This document shows, one piece after another, positions 1 through 8,196 of a stretch of 45,817 nucleotides of DNA. The first letter of the stretch is position 1. Each line of letters starts with the position of its first letter. Location of the stretch: NCBI GenBank assembly GCA_947450765.1, contig CANFXC010000016.1:1-45817 (forward strand), in the 5' to 3' direction. Made by a program: the position numbers and the translations under genes. Source of the DNA: Comamonadaceae bacterium. Its GTDB lineage: Bacteria > Pseudomonadota > Gammaproteobacteria > Burkholderiales > Burkholderiaceae_C. Below the pieces are notes generated by a model. The model ran no database searches, was not told the DNA's origin, and worked only from the letters and a program-made list of their open reading frames with translations.

Positions 1-245
<245 letters not shown>

Positions 246-289
246 TGGGTCTGTAGCGGTTCGTTGGGACGGAGCATTCGGGTAAATAC

Positions 290-316
290 TATGCATAAAA
301 TTAATTTTTATGCATA
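290..316. promoter_or_regulatory. Perfect 11-bp inverted repeat, candidate GntR operator
   Basis: Arms TATGCATAAAA (290-300) and TTTTATGCATA (306-316) are perfect inverted copies around a 5-base centre, TTAAT. Each arm contains the self-complementary octamer TATGCATA. The element sits in an AT-rich island between the amidohydrolase stop and the GntR gene, about 28 bp before the preferred ATG at 344. FCD-type GntR dimers commonly bind short palindromes in their own promoter. Autoregulation, or control of the following operon, is inference. Confidence 0.55.
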
Positions 317-343
317 AAGTTGGCGAAACTCAAAAGTCACCAC

Positions 344-1039
344 ATGCCCGCCACCACTGCCTCAATAGACACGCCGCTGTCCGAACAAGCCTTTGCCCAG
401 CTGCGCCATGCGGTTCTCGCGGGGGCATTCGAGCCGGGCGCCAAACTCAAGATCGATGAATTGCAGGGCAGCTTTGGGTTTTCCAGCAGCCCCCTGCGCG
501 AAGCGCTGAACCGACTGAGCCAAGAAGGTTTGGTTCGGGCCGATGAGCGCAAGGGATTCCGGGTCGCCCCGATTTCACGCGAAGACTTGGCCGACATCAC
601 GCACATGCGTTTGTTGGTGGATGTGGGTGCGCTGCGAGAAGCCATGCTGCACGGCGACGATGCCTGGGAGGCGGCCATCGTGGCGGCGGCCCATCGTCTC
701 AACAAAGCCGAATCGCAACTCGGCGACGGGCCGGTGGTGCTGGACGACGCATGGAGTCGTTTGCACCGGGATTTTCACCTGGCGTTGGTGGCGGCTTGTC
801 CGTCGCAACGTCAGCGGGTGCTGTGCGCCAGTTTGTTTGACCAGGCTGAGCGCTACCGCCGTTATTCGGCACGTCAGCGCGTGGCCAAACGCAACAAAAG
901 CAAGGAGCACGACCGCTTGATGGAGGCGGTGCTCAAGGGCGATGCCGACACCGCTTGTGTCCTGCTGGCGGAACACATCCGCAGTACCCAGGCCAATGTC
1001 GAAGCTGCGCTTGTGCGGCTTGAGGCCAGCCAGAGCTAA
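344..1039 (+). CDS. GntR family transcriptional regulator, FCD type
   Basis: A 231-residue DNA-binding regulator. The N-terminal winged helix-turn-helix covers about residues 10-75, with LRHAVLAGAFEPGAKL and the recognition-helix segment SSPLREALNRLSQEGLV. An all-helical FCD effector domain follows, with the pattern DFHLALVAAC near residue 145 and EHDRLMEAVLKGD near 195, where family members bind metal and carboxylate ligands. A TTG at 320 is in frame, but it lies just after the palindrome and lacks a ribosome site, so the ATG at 344 is preferred. The gene precedes the VOC, FAH and Bug operon by 35 bp and probably controls it in response to a catabolic acid. The ligand is unknown. Confidence 0.9.
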   Translation: MPATTASIDTPLSEQAFAQLRHAVLAGAFEPGAKLKIDELQGSFGFSSSPLREALNRLSQEGLVRADERKGFRVAPISREDLADITHMRLLVDVGALREAMLHGDDAWEAAIVAAAHRLNKAESQLGDGPVVLDDAWSRLHRDFHLALVAACPSQRQRVLCASLFDQAERYRRYSARQRVAKRNKSKEHDRLMEAVLKGDADTACVLLAEHIRSTQANVEAALVRLEASQS

Positions 1040-1074
1040 TGCCCCCAAACCTTATTTCAATACAGGAGAAACCC

Positions 1075-1620
1075 ATGTTGTCAGTGACCCGGCCGACGCC
1101 CTCGCACTTTGGAATTTTTGTCACCGACATAGAGCGCATGGTGGCTTTTTACACGCAGGTTTTTGGGCTCACGGTCACCGACCGCGGTGTCGGTAGAACC
1201 TTCAAGAGCGAGCTGGTGTTCATGAGCGCCAGTCCAGACCAACATCACCAATTGGTGCTGGCCTCGGGACGCCCGCCGGAGGCGACCTTCAGCACCGTCA
1301 TGCAGATTTCGTTTCTGGTGCCTGACATCCAACACATCCGCGATGCGCAAGCCGCCGCGTTGGCGCATGGCGCGACCCAGATGCGCGGCCTGAACCACGG
1401 CAATGCGCTGTCGATCTATTTTGCAGACCCCGAGGGCAACACCATCGAGGTCTATGCCGACACCCCTTGGTACGTGGCGCAACCGCATGGCGACCCGCTC
1501 GATCTCAGCAAGAGCGATGCAGAGCTGATGCGTGAGACCGAGGCGATCTGCCGCGCAGACCCGACCTTCATGCCCTTGGCTGATTGGCGCGCCCGCTTTG
1601 AGCGCCAAAAGGCGGCGTGA
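1075..1620 (+). CDS. VOC family protein (glyoxalase/extradiol dioxygenase fold)
   Basis: A 181-residue single-domain vicinal-oxygen-chelate protein. The first half begins SHFGIFVTDIERMVAFY, with H11 as the usual first metal ligand. DQHHQLVLASG around residues 55-65 supplies the second histidine position, and ADPEGNTIEVY near 118-127 supplies the metal-binding Glu (E125). A C-terminal tail of about 50 residues extends beyond the core fold. The start is ATG 1075, 6 bases after an AGGAG site at 1064-1068; an earlier in-frame ATG at 1039 overlaps the regulator stop and has no such site. Members include extradiol dioxygenases, epimerases and lyases. Its place before an FAH-type hydrolase suggests oxidation or isomerisation of a catabolic intermediate, but the reaction cannot be fixed from sequence. 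Confidence 0.85.
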   Translation: MLSVTRPTPSHFGIFVTDIERMVAFYTQVFGLTVTDRGVGRTFKSELVFMSASPDQHHQLVLASGRPPEATFSTVMQISFLVPDIQHIRDAQAAALAHGATQMRGLNHGNALSIYFADPEGNTIEVYADTPWYVAQPHGDPLDLSKSDAELMRETEAICRADPTFMPLADWRARFERQKAA

Positions 1621-1661
1621 TTCGACGCTGATTATTTTTTGTTTTAACTGTTGGAGATTTC

Positions 1662-2525
1662 ATGAGATTACTGTCATACATGCATCAAGGCCAAGAATGC
1701 TATGGCGCGGCCATCGGCGATGTGGCGGTCAACCTGAGCCGCAGCCGGCCAGAGTTGCCGACGCTGGCCGAGTACATCGGTTCGGGCGAGTATTTGAAGG
1801 CGGCAGAGCACGCCAAAGGCGCACCCGTTGACGGTCCGTTGGAGACCCTGCATTACCTGCCGGTGATCCCGCGTTCAGAGAAAATCATTTGTGCCGTGCG
1901 CAACTACATGGACCACCACAAAGAAGTGCTGGCCGCCGGCATGCACCGTGAGTTGTCTGAGCAGCCACCGATCTTCTTGCGCGTCTGGCGCTCACAGATC
2001 GGGCACAACCAGCCCATCGTCAACCCGAAGGTGTCTGACTCACTCGACTGGGAAGGCGAGTTGGCCGTCATCATTGGCAAAGAAGGCCGCAACATCCCGA
2101 AAGAAGATGCTTGGCAATACGTCGCCGGCTACGCCTGCTACAACGACGCGAGTGTGCGCGAATGGCAGTTCCATGCCAAGCAAATTGCCTCCGGCAAAAA
2201 CTTCGAAGCCACAGGCGGCTTTGGCCCGTGGATGGTCACTGCCGACGAAATCGCGCCGGGCCGTGAACTTAAATTGGTCACGCGTCTGAATGGCAAGGTC
2301 GAGCAGTCCAGCCACACCGGCCACATGATTTTCGACATCCCGACGCTGATCAATTACGCCTCGACCATCTTCACGCTGGTGCCAGGTGACGTCATCGCCA
2401 CCGGCACGCCAGCCGGTGTCGGCTGGAGCCGCAAACCGCCGCTGGTCATGCGGGCTGGCGATGTGGTGGAAGTTGAGATCGAAGCGGTTGGCACCTTGCG
2501 CAACCCGATCGTCGCTGGCGCTTGA
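1662..2525 (+). CDS. Fumarylacetoacetate hydrolase (FAH) family protein
   Basis: A 287-residue FAH-superfamily enzyme. The metal-binding carboxylates are visible: E131 and E133 in DWEGELAVIIG, and D162 in YNDASVREWQ. The conserved GDVIATGTPAGVG loop lies near residue 250, and the first ~65 residues form the usual N-terminal cap. Family members hydrolyse or decarboxylate C-C bonds in acylpyruvates, oxaloacetate or ring-opened aromatic acids in the cytoplasm. The gene follows the VOC gene by 41 bp with a GGAG-type ribosome site and precedes the Bug receptor, so it belongs to the same transcription unit. Candidates are acylpyruvase, 2-keto-4-pentenoate-type hydratase or ureidoglycolate lyase-like enzymes; the sequence alone does not choose. 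Confidence 0.9.
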   Translation: MRLLSYMHQGQECYGAAIGDVAVNLSRSRPELPTLAEYIGSGEYLKAAEHAKGAPVDGPLETLHYLPVIPRSEKIICAVRNYMDHHKEVLAAGMHRELSEQPPIFLRVWRSQIGHNQPIVNPKVSDSLDWEGELAVIIGKEGRNIPKEDAWQYVAGYACYNDASVREWQFHAKQIASGKNFEATGGFGPWMVTADEIAPGRELKLVTRLNGKVEQSSHTGHMIFDIPTLINYASTIFTLVPGDVIATGTPAGVGWSRKPPLVMRAGDVVEVEIEAVGTLRNPIVAGA

Positions 2526-2615
2526 ACCCGGCTTAGCGCTACTCAGCGCGGCTGACCCGCCATGGACCCGTCAGAGGTCCAGGCAGGGTTTCTGAAAAAA
2601 ACAGGAGACAAACCA

Positions 2616-3581
2616 ATGGACAGAAGACTCTTTTTAAGCATCGGTGCTGCTGGTGCTGCGGCCAGCCTGCCAACGTGGGCCCAAACCTATCCGGAGCGGC
2701 CGATTCGCATCTTGCAGGGCTTCGCACCCGGCGGCAATGCTGACGCGATTGCGCGTTTGGTCGGCGGCGAAATGGGCAAGACGCTGGGCCAGCCTTTCGT
2801 CGTCGAAGCGCAAGCCGGTGCGGGTGGCACGATTGCCGCCACCACCGTCGCCCGCGCCAAACCCGACGGCTACACGCTGCTGCTGGCCACTGGCGGTCAT
2901 GTGGTGGCTGGTGCGCTCTACAACACGCTGCCGTATCAGACGGTCAGCAGTTTCGAGATGGTCTCGACGATCACGTATTTCCCCTTCCTCATCGTCACGC
3001 AAGCCAATTCGAAATTCCGCAATTTCAAAGACGTGTTGGCCGCCGCTAAAAGCGCGCCAGGCGATGTGGCTTATGGCACGGCCGGCATTGGTTCAACGCA
3101 TCATTTGGCGGGCGAACTGCTGGCCAAGATGGCGGGCGTTGACATGCTGCACGTGCCCTACCGTGGCGACGCGGCATCCCTCACCGCGCTGTTGGCCGGT
3201 GACGTGCCGTTCATCATCGCGCCACCCACTGCCGTGCTCAGCAACATCAAGGCGGGCAAGCTGCGCGCGCTGGCGGCCACGGGTTCGCAGCGCTGGCCGG
3301 GTTTGCCGGACGTGCCAACCGTGAGCGAGCAGGGCGTGGCCGGCTACGACGTGCGCTCATGGGCCGGGCTGATGGCGCCGGCCGGCACACCGCGTGCCGT
3401 CGTCGACCGGCTGAACGCAGACATGCAGAAAGCCTTGCAAATTCCGGCCGTGAAAGCACGGCTCGAAGACATCGGCGGCGAGGTCCGCGGCAGCACGCCT
3501 GAAGAGATGAAGAGCATGGTCGCATCTGAGCTCAGCCGCTGGGTTCAAGTGGTGGCCGAGGCCAAGATACCGAAGCAATAA
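2616..3581 (+). CDS. Bug-type tripartite tricarboxylate transporter receptor (TctC family)
   Basis: A 321-residue secreted substrate-binding protein. The start is ATG 2616, preceded by ACAGGAGACA. The signal peptide MDRRLFLSIGAAGAAASLPTWAQ carries a twin-Arg-like RR and an AxA-type cleavage site. The mature protein opens YPERPIRILQGFAPGGNADAIAR, the Bug-family signature, and later has AGAGGTIAATTVARAKPDGYTLLL, YGTAGIGSTHHLAGELL and LHVPYRGDAASLTALLAGDV. Bug proteins bind carboxylates (citrate, aromatic acids, amino acids) in the periplasm. No tctA or tctB membrane genes are nearby, so it is an orphan receptor, as most Bug proteins in Burkholderiales are. Its ligand is probably the substrate of the surrounding operon. 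Confidence 0.93.
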   Translation: MDRRLFLSIGAAGAAASLPTWAQTYPERPIRILQGFAPGGNADAIARLVGGEMGKTLGQPFVVEAQAGAGGTIAATTVARAKPDGYTLLLATGGHVVAGALYNTLPYQTVSSFEMVSTITYFPFLIVTQANSKFRNFKDVLAAAKSAPGDVAYGTAGIGSTHHLAGELLAKMAGVDMLHVPYRGDAASLTALLAGDVPFIIAPPTAVLSNIKAGKLRALAATGSQRWPGLPDVPTVSEQGVAGYDVRSWAGLMAPAGTPRAVVDRLNADMQKALQIPAVKARLEDIGGEVRGSTPEEMKSMVASELSRWVQVVAEAKIPKQ

Positions 3582-3604
3582 ACACATCACAACGAAGTAA
3601 AAAA

Positions 3605-4183
3605 ATGTCATTGATCCACATTAGAAAACGCAGCCTGACGATTGAAACAACCTTCCATGAGGGAGGGCCGGTTGCTGACAAACCCTTGAAGTTGGCCGCT
3701 GCCTGCGCGGTGATTCAAAACCCCTACGCGGGTCGCTATGAGGAAAACCTCATGCCGTTCATGGCGGAGCTTAGGTCCTTAGGGACGCTCTTAGCGCAGG
3801 AACTCGTGGACACGCTTGGCAAAGACAACATCGAGGTTTACAGCAAGGCCGTCATTGTGGGTGTCAATGGCGAGCTAGAGCAGGGTGCTGTTTGGCATGA
3901 AGCGGGTGGCTGGGCTATGCGCGCGCTGTTGGGCGAGCCCAAGGCCATGGTGCCTGCCGCTATGGCTGTGGCCGCGACCGGGTACCGTCTCATGGTCCCT
4001 CTGCACTACATCCACGCGTCCTATGTGCGCAGTCACTTCAACACGATGGAGATCGGCATCCAAGATGCGCCACGTCCGAATGAAATTTTGTTCGGCTTGG
4101 TCATGGGAACGGGGGGCCGCGTCCATTCCCGTCTCGGGGGATTGACGAAAGAAAATGTGTCCGTTCACGATGGGCAGCGCTAA
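3605..4183 (+). CDS. Amino acid synthesis family protein (DUF1185-like)
   Basis: A 192-residue protein resembling the family named AA_synth/DUF1185. Recognisable stretches are ACAVIQNPYAGRYEENLMPF, then GKDNIEVYSKAVIVGVNGELEQGAVWHE, and PLHYIHASYVRSHFNTMEIG with APRPNEILFGLVMGTGGRVHSR. The family name comes from early genetic complementation; the enzymatic activity is not well established, and members recur in aromatic and carboxylic acid catabolic operons next to Bug receptors. The gene starts 23 bp after the Bug receptor and stops 2 bp before the oxidoreductase, so it is clearly in the operon. Base composition here (around 3700-3850) is slightly lower in GC than the flanks. The protein is cytoplasmic, with no signal peptide. 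Confidence 0.8.
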   Translation: MSLIHIRKRSLTIETTFHEGGPVADKPLKLAAACAVIQNPYAGRYEENLMPFMAELRSLGTLLAQELVDTLGKDNIEVYSKAVIVGVNGELEQGAVWHEAGGWAMRALLGEPKAMVPAAMAVAATGYRLMVPLHYIHASYVRSHFNTMEIGIQDAPRPNEILFGLVMGTGGRVHSRLGGLTKENVSVHDGQR

Positions 4184-4185
4184 GC

Positions 4186-5175
4186 ATGAGAGCGATTCAA
4201 ATTTTCCAACCGGGCGGACCTGAGGTCCTCACTGAGGTTGATGTCCCGACACCCGAGCCAGCGGCCGGGGAAGTCAGGGTCAAAGCCGAAGCGATAGGCA
4301 TTGGCCGTCCTGATGTCTTGGTCCGCAAGGGCGTTTACAAATGGATGCCCCCTTTGCCTGTCATTCCAGGCAGCGAAATGGTCGGCATGGTGGATGCGGT
4401 GGGCAGCGGCGTTGATGCGTCGCTCAAAGGCCAACGTGTGCTGGTGAGTGCCCGGGAACTCAAGATCAGGGCCGGCTGCTGTGCTGAGTACATCTGCGTG
4501 CCAGCCCAGGCCGTGTATGTTTTGCCCGAGACCATTGATCCGGTGGATGCGGCCAGCTTGCCGAATTTGCAATTTGCAAACGCCATCTGGATGTGCAATG
4601 GCGGTCTGCCCATTGAATCCATCCTCATTCCTGGCGCCTCCGGTGGCGTGGCGACTATTTTGACCCGGCTGGCGCATCACAAAAATGCGCGGGTGATTGG
4701 CACCACATCGTCAGTAGAGAAGACCCGCTACATCCTGGAAAACGGCGTTGATCACCTGTTGAGTGGAAACGCAGACACCTTGCCGTCCAGCGTGCTTGAA
4801 GTCACTGGCGGCAAAGGCGTCGACTTAGCGGTGGACCAGTTGGGCGGTGACTCGCTCATCGCTTGTCTGCGCAGCTTGGCACCGATGGGCATGGTCGTGT
4901 CGATCAACATCATCAAAGGCTTGCCGCAAGAGAATCTTTTCCAAGAGATGCGCACCTTGTTGAGCCGCAGCTTAGCGATCCGGACCTTCTCCATGCACAC
5001 CTTGGATGACGATGCAGTTCAGCGGCGCGGGCTCATGGCGCAGGCCATCGAGCAGATGGCCCGTGGCGATGTCAAGGCGCCTCAAGCCACCGTGTTGCGG
5101 ATGTCTGAAATTCAATTGGCCCACCAAATGCTGGATGCTGGCACGAGTACGGGGAAGATCGTTCTCAAACCGTGA
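4186..5175 (+). CDS. Quinone oxidoreductase-like MDR family alcohol dehydrogenase
   Basis: A 329-residue medium-chain dehydrogenase/reductase. The GroES-like N-terminal domain reads GPEVLTEVDVPTPEPAAGEVRVKAEAIGIGRPDVLVRKGVY, and PVIPGSEMVGMVDAVGSGV lies near residue 65. The NAD(P)-binding Rossmann region has LIPGASGGVATILTRLAHHKNARVIGTTSS near 148-175, where GASGGVA replaces the usual A-GGVG. The zinc-coordinating Cys cluster of classical alcohol dehydrogenases is absent, which places it with zeta-crystallin/QOR-type NADPH reductases. It begins 2 bp after the DUF1185-like gene and ends the operon, facing the IclR gene 26 bp away. It probably reduces an enone, quinone or acyl intermediate of the pathway; the substrate is unknown. 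Confidence 0.88.
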   Translation: MRAIQIFQPGGPEVLTEVDVPTPEPAAGEVRVKAEAIGIGRPDVLVRKGVYKWMPPLPVIPGSEMVGMVDAVGSGVDASLKGQRVLVSARELKIRAGCCAEYICVPAQAVYVLPETIDPVDAASLPNLQFANAIWMCNGGLPIESILIPGASGGVATILTRLAHHKNARVIGTTSSVEKTRYILENGVDHLLSGNADTLPSSVLEVTGGKGVDLAVDQLGGDSLIACLRSLAPMGMVVSINIIKGLPQENLFQEMRTLLSRSLAIRTFSMHTLDDDAVQRRGLMAQAIEQMARGDVKAPQATVLRMSEIQLAHQMLDAGTSTGKIVLKP

Positions 5176-5201
5176 GCTTCATCAGGCACACCACGCCGAG
5201 A

Positions 5202-5957
5202 TCACGTCCCCATGCCAGTGACAATTCTCCCGGCCAGTGTCAGCAGCGGCCCGCTCAGCAACGCACTGACGGTGTTGATCGAGGCCGGCCCAGTGACGCT
5301 CATGTTGAGCACATGGACCGGTTGGCCGGGCACGTGCAGCGGCACGGCCAAGGCGACGACTTCGGGTTGCCACGCGGCTGCGCAATAACCGCGGGTTTGC
5401 ACTTCAAGAACAGCGGCGTCGATCTCGCCTGCGATCGGCTTCCAGGCGGCGGGGCTGCGACGTGCGGCAAACAGGTGCATGAGCGCCAGTCGTTGGTCGG
5501 GCGCTGCGGTCGCCAGCCAGGCGCGGCCGAGTGAGGTCAAGTCCATCGGCACACGCTGGCCGGCGACCACGCTGCGCTGCGAGACACGGCGGTTGTAGCG
5601 GATCGATTCCAAGTAAACCATCTCGTCGCGGTCGGCCACCGCCAGTCCGACGTTGATGCGGTGTTGGACCGCCATCTCGTGCATCAAGGGCGCGGCCACC
5701 TGCAGCCAGCGCGAGCCGGTGCGCATGGCGTGCGCCAAACTGAGCACAGGGCCGGCCAGGCGGTAGGCGCGAAGTCGGGCGTCGTGCTGCAGCCAGCCGC
5801 TGTCGACCAAGGTTTGCGTCAGCCGGCTGACGGTGGACGGTGACAAGCCAGTGCGTTCCGCAATCTCGCCATTGCCCAAGGTTTCTAGGCCGGGTCGAAA
5901 CGCGCGCAACACGTCCATGCCGCGTTCCAGCGAGCGGTTGGCTGTCGAACGACCCAT
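5202..5957 (-). CDS. IclR family transcriptional regulator
   Basis: A 251-residue regulator from the ATG at 5957. The N-terminal winged HTH reads NRSLERGMDVLRAF, then LGNGEIAERTGLSPSTVSRL. The C-terminal IclR effector domain has VGLAVADRDEMVYLESI, LTSLGRAWLATA and a terminal LAVPLHVPGQPVHVLNMSVTGP. The frame stays open upstream to a TTG at 6044 and a GTG at 5984, neither with a convincing ribosome site. The TTG lies inside the inverted repeat 6038-6054, which would be odd for a start, so 5957 is preferred. The gene is divergent from the second Bug receptor and convergent with the first operon. It probably controls the Bug/dehydrogenase pair, and possibly itself, in response to a small carboxylate. 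Confidence 0.9.
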   Translation of the reverse strand: MGRSTANRSLERGMDVLRAFRPGLETLGNGEIAERTGLSPSTVSRLTQTLVDSGWLQHDARLRAYRLAGPVLSLAHAMRTGSRWLQVAAPLMHEMAVQHRINVGLAVADRDEMVYLESIRYNRRVSQRSVVAGQRVPMDLTSLGRAWLATAAPDQRLALMHLFAARRSPAAWKPIAGEIDAAVLEVQTRGYCAAAWQPEVVALAVPLHVPGQPVHVLNMSVTGPASINTVSALLSGPLLTLAGRIVTGMGT

Positions 5958-6037
5958 GCGCGGTGCGAGATGGCCGGCTCGCACCGCGCTGTCTGGATGA
6001 GGGTTTGTGGTTTGGGTCAAGCTGGGGGAGGTCTGTG

Positions 6038-6054
6038 ATTCCAATGAATGGAAT
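6038..6054. promoter_or_regulatory. Inverted repeat, candidate IclR operator
   Basis: ATTCCA (6038-6043) and TGGAAT (6049-6054) are perfect inverted arms around ATGAA. They lie in the divergent region between the IclR gene and the second Bug receptor. A second, shorter palindrome, TATGT-C-ACATA, lies at 6075-6085 in the same region. IclR-family proteins often bind palindromes of TGGAA/TTCCA type beside their own gene. Binding is inferred, not shown. Confidence 0.4.
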
Positions 6055-6171
6055 TGGAGGGTGACTCGCCGGAGTATGTCACATAGACTCAGGCCTAATC
6101 AGCAGATAAACGAGCGCCGCCAAGAGCGCCAAGAAGCGCCGAAGCGCGAACAACTCAACGGAGACAAACCC

Positions 6172-7176
6172 ATGATTTTCTTTTCCCATGCCGGCCCTGC
6201 GTGGCGCAGCTTGGCCATCGTTCTGGCGTTTGGCACTGTCAGCGGCTTAGGCGCATCAGCGCAAGCCCAGACCCCGGTTGATTTTCCGAGTAAGCCGGTA
6301 CGCATCGTCGTGCCTTTTGCCGCTGGCGGCCCGACTGATCTCATGGCCCGGGCCATCAGCAAAAGCCTGACCACGTCCCTAGGCCAGCCGGTCATCGTTG
6401 ACAACAAACCGGGCGGCGGCGGCATCATCGGCTTCAGCGAAGTGGCGCGCCAGCCGGCCGACGGTCACACGCTGATATTTCCTTCGATCTTGGCGGTGAC
6501 CAACCCGGCGCTGATGGCGAACTACCCGTTTGACATCACGCGTGATTTCAGCGCGGTCACGGTGGTTGGTTTCATACCGCATGCGCTGGTGGTGCGGCCT
6601 AATTTTCCGGCCAAAGATTTGGCCGCGTTGGTCGCTATGGCCAAGGCCAAACCGGGGCAGATGGCTTACGGCTCGTCGGGCAATGGCACGTCGGCACATT
6701 TGGCTGGCGCTATGTTTGCCTCGCGGGCTGACATCAGCGTCACGCATGTGCCGTACCGCGGCGCTGGCCCGGCCCTGCAAGACCTGCTGGGCGGCCAAAT
6801 TCAATACATGTTTCTCGACATGAGCTCGGCGCTGAGTCAGATTCAGGCGGGCAAACTGCGTGCGCTGGCGGTGGCGCCGGCGCGCCGCTTTCAGGGCTTG
6901 CCAGACGTGCCGACGATTGCCGAACAAGGCTACCCTGGCTTTGACATCCACGCGTGGTATGGCTTGTTGGTGCGCAGCGGCACGCCGCCAGCCACCATCG
7001 AGCGCTTGCACGCGGAGGTCAAAACCGCGCTGGCCAGCCGCGAGGTGCGCGAGCTGTTCAAAGCGCAAGGCATTGAGCCGGGCGGCATGCCACCGGCCGA
7101 ATTTCAGCAACTGATCAAGACCGATCTGACGCTGTGGAAACGTACCGTCGACCAGCTCGGCATCAAGCTCGAATAA
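6172..7176 (+). CDS. Bug-type tripartite tricarboxylate transporter receptor (TctC family)
   Basis: A 334-residue secreted receptor. The start is ATG 6172 behind a GGAG site; the frame is open further up but carries no signal-peptide-like sequence there. The signal peptide contains IVLAFGTVSGLGASAQAQ with cleavage after AQA. Mature Bug motifs are FPSKPVRIVVPFAAGGPTDL, IVDNKPGGGGIIGFSEVARQ, MAYGSSGNGTSAHLAGAM and THVPYRGAGPALQDLLGGQI. It is a paralogue of the receptor at 2616 but clearly diverged. It precedes a D-2-hydroxyacid dehydrogenase by 12 bp, suggesting a hydroxy- or keto-acid ligand. No membrane subunits are encoded nearby. Confidence 0.93.
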   Translation: MIFFSHAGPAWRSLAIVLAFGTVSGLGASAQAQTPVDFPSKPVRIVVPFAAGGPTDLMARAISKSLTTSLGQPVIVDNKPGGGGIIGFSEVARQPADGHTLIFPSILAVTNPALMANYPFDITRDFSAVTVVGFIPHALVVRPNFPAKDLAALVAMAKAKPGQMAYGSSGNGTSAHLAGAMFASRADISVTHVPYRGAGPALQDLLGGQIQYMFLDMSSALSQIQAGKLRALAVAPARRFQGLPDVPTIAEQGYPGFDIHAWYGLLVRSGTPPATIERLHAEVKTALASREVRELFKAQGIEPGGMPPAEFQQLIKTDLTLWKRTVDQLGIKLE

Positions 7177-7188
7177 GGTCTGAACAAC

Positions 7189-8163
7189 ATGACTCATTTA
7201 CGCATCGCCATTCCTGACGACTATCAAAACTGCGTTCGCAGCTTGGCTTGTTTTTCCAAGCTGGCGGCGCATCAGGTGACGGTTTTCAATGACACCTTGC
7301 ATGACGTCCCCGCGTTGGCCGAGCGTCTGCAGAACTTTGACGCGCTGGTGTTGACGCGCGAGCGCACCGCCATCAGCGCGGCCTTGCTGGAGCGCTTGCC
7401 GAATCTGCGCGTCATCAGCCAGACCGGCAAGGTGGCCGAGCACATTGACATCGCCGCTTGCACTGCACGCGGCGTGGCGGTGGTCGACGGGCGGGGCTCG
7501 GGTGCGGCCACGGCGGAGCTGACCTGGGCGCTGGTGTTGGCCAGCCGTCGCTACTTGGTAGACGAAGTCAATCGCTTGCAAGCCGGTCAATGGCAAGGCC
7601 ATTTGGGCCAACAACTGAGCGGCCAGCGTCTCGGTGTTTGGAGTTACGGCCGGATTGGTCGACAGATCGCCGCTTATGGCCGGGCCTTTGGCATGCAGGT
7701 GTGGGTCTGGGGTCGTGAGGCTTCATTGGCTGACGCCCGCGCCGATGGTTTTGAAGTCGCGCCATCGCGCGAGGCGTTTTTTGCCGGCAGTGATGTGCTG
7801 AGTTTGCACGTGCGGCTGAATGCGCAAACACGCGGACTGGTCACGGCGGCTGATCTGGCACTCATGCGCCCCGACGCGCTGTTCGTCAACACCAGCCGCG
7901 CCGAGTTGGTGGCCGAAGGTGCGCTGGTAGCGGCTCTGGAGCAGGGCCACCCGGGCTTTGCCGCCGTGGATGTCTATGAGGCCGAGCCGGTGCTGGGCGC
8001 GCAACACTCGCTGGTGCAGCATCCGCGAGCGTTGTGCACGCCGCACATCGGCTATGTCGAGCGTGACAATTACGAGCTGTATTTCGGCACCGCCTTTGAC
8101 AACCTGAATGCCTTTGCTGCCGGCCAAACGAAGAACCTGGTGAATCCCGACGTCTTGCGGTAG
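7189..8163 (+). CDS. D-2-hydroxyacid dehydrogenase family protein
   Basis: A 324-residue NAD(P)-dependent oxidoreductase interconverting 2-ketoacids and D-2-hydroxyacids. The cofactor motif is GVWSYGRIGRQIAAYGRAFG at about 149-168, where the first glycine of the usual G-x-G-x-x-G is replaced (S-Y-G-R-I-G). The catalytic set is in place: R237 in NTSRAELV, E266 in DVYEAEP and H286 in CTPHIGYVERDNYE. Spacing from the Arg to the Glu (29 residues) equals that of phosphoglycerate dehydrogenase. The gene follows the Bug receptor by 12 bp, so uptake and oxidation of a hydroxyacid are plausibly coupled. It lacks the ACT domain of serine-pathway SerA, and the substrate is unresolved. Confidence 0.92.
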   Translation: MTHLRIAIPDDYQNCVRSLACFSKLAAHQVTVFNDTLHDVPALAERLQNFDALVLTRERTAISAALLERLPNLRVISQTGKVAEHIDIAACTARGVAVVDGRGSGAATAELTWALVLASRRYLVDEVNRLQAGQWQGHLGQQLSGQRLGVWSYGRIGRQIAAYGRAFGMQVWVWGREASLADARADGFEVAPSREAFFAGSDVLSLHVRLNAQTRGLVTAADLALMRPDALFVNTSRAELVAEGALVAALEQGHPGFAAVDVYEAEPVLGAQHSLVQHPRALCTPHIGYVERDNYELYFGTAFDNLNAFAAGQTKNLVNPDVLR

Positions 8164-8196
8164 ACCGCGCTTTGGATCGTTGCCTACACTAGCGGC

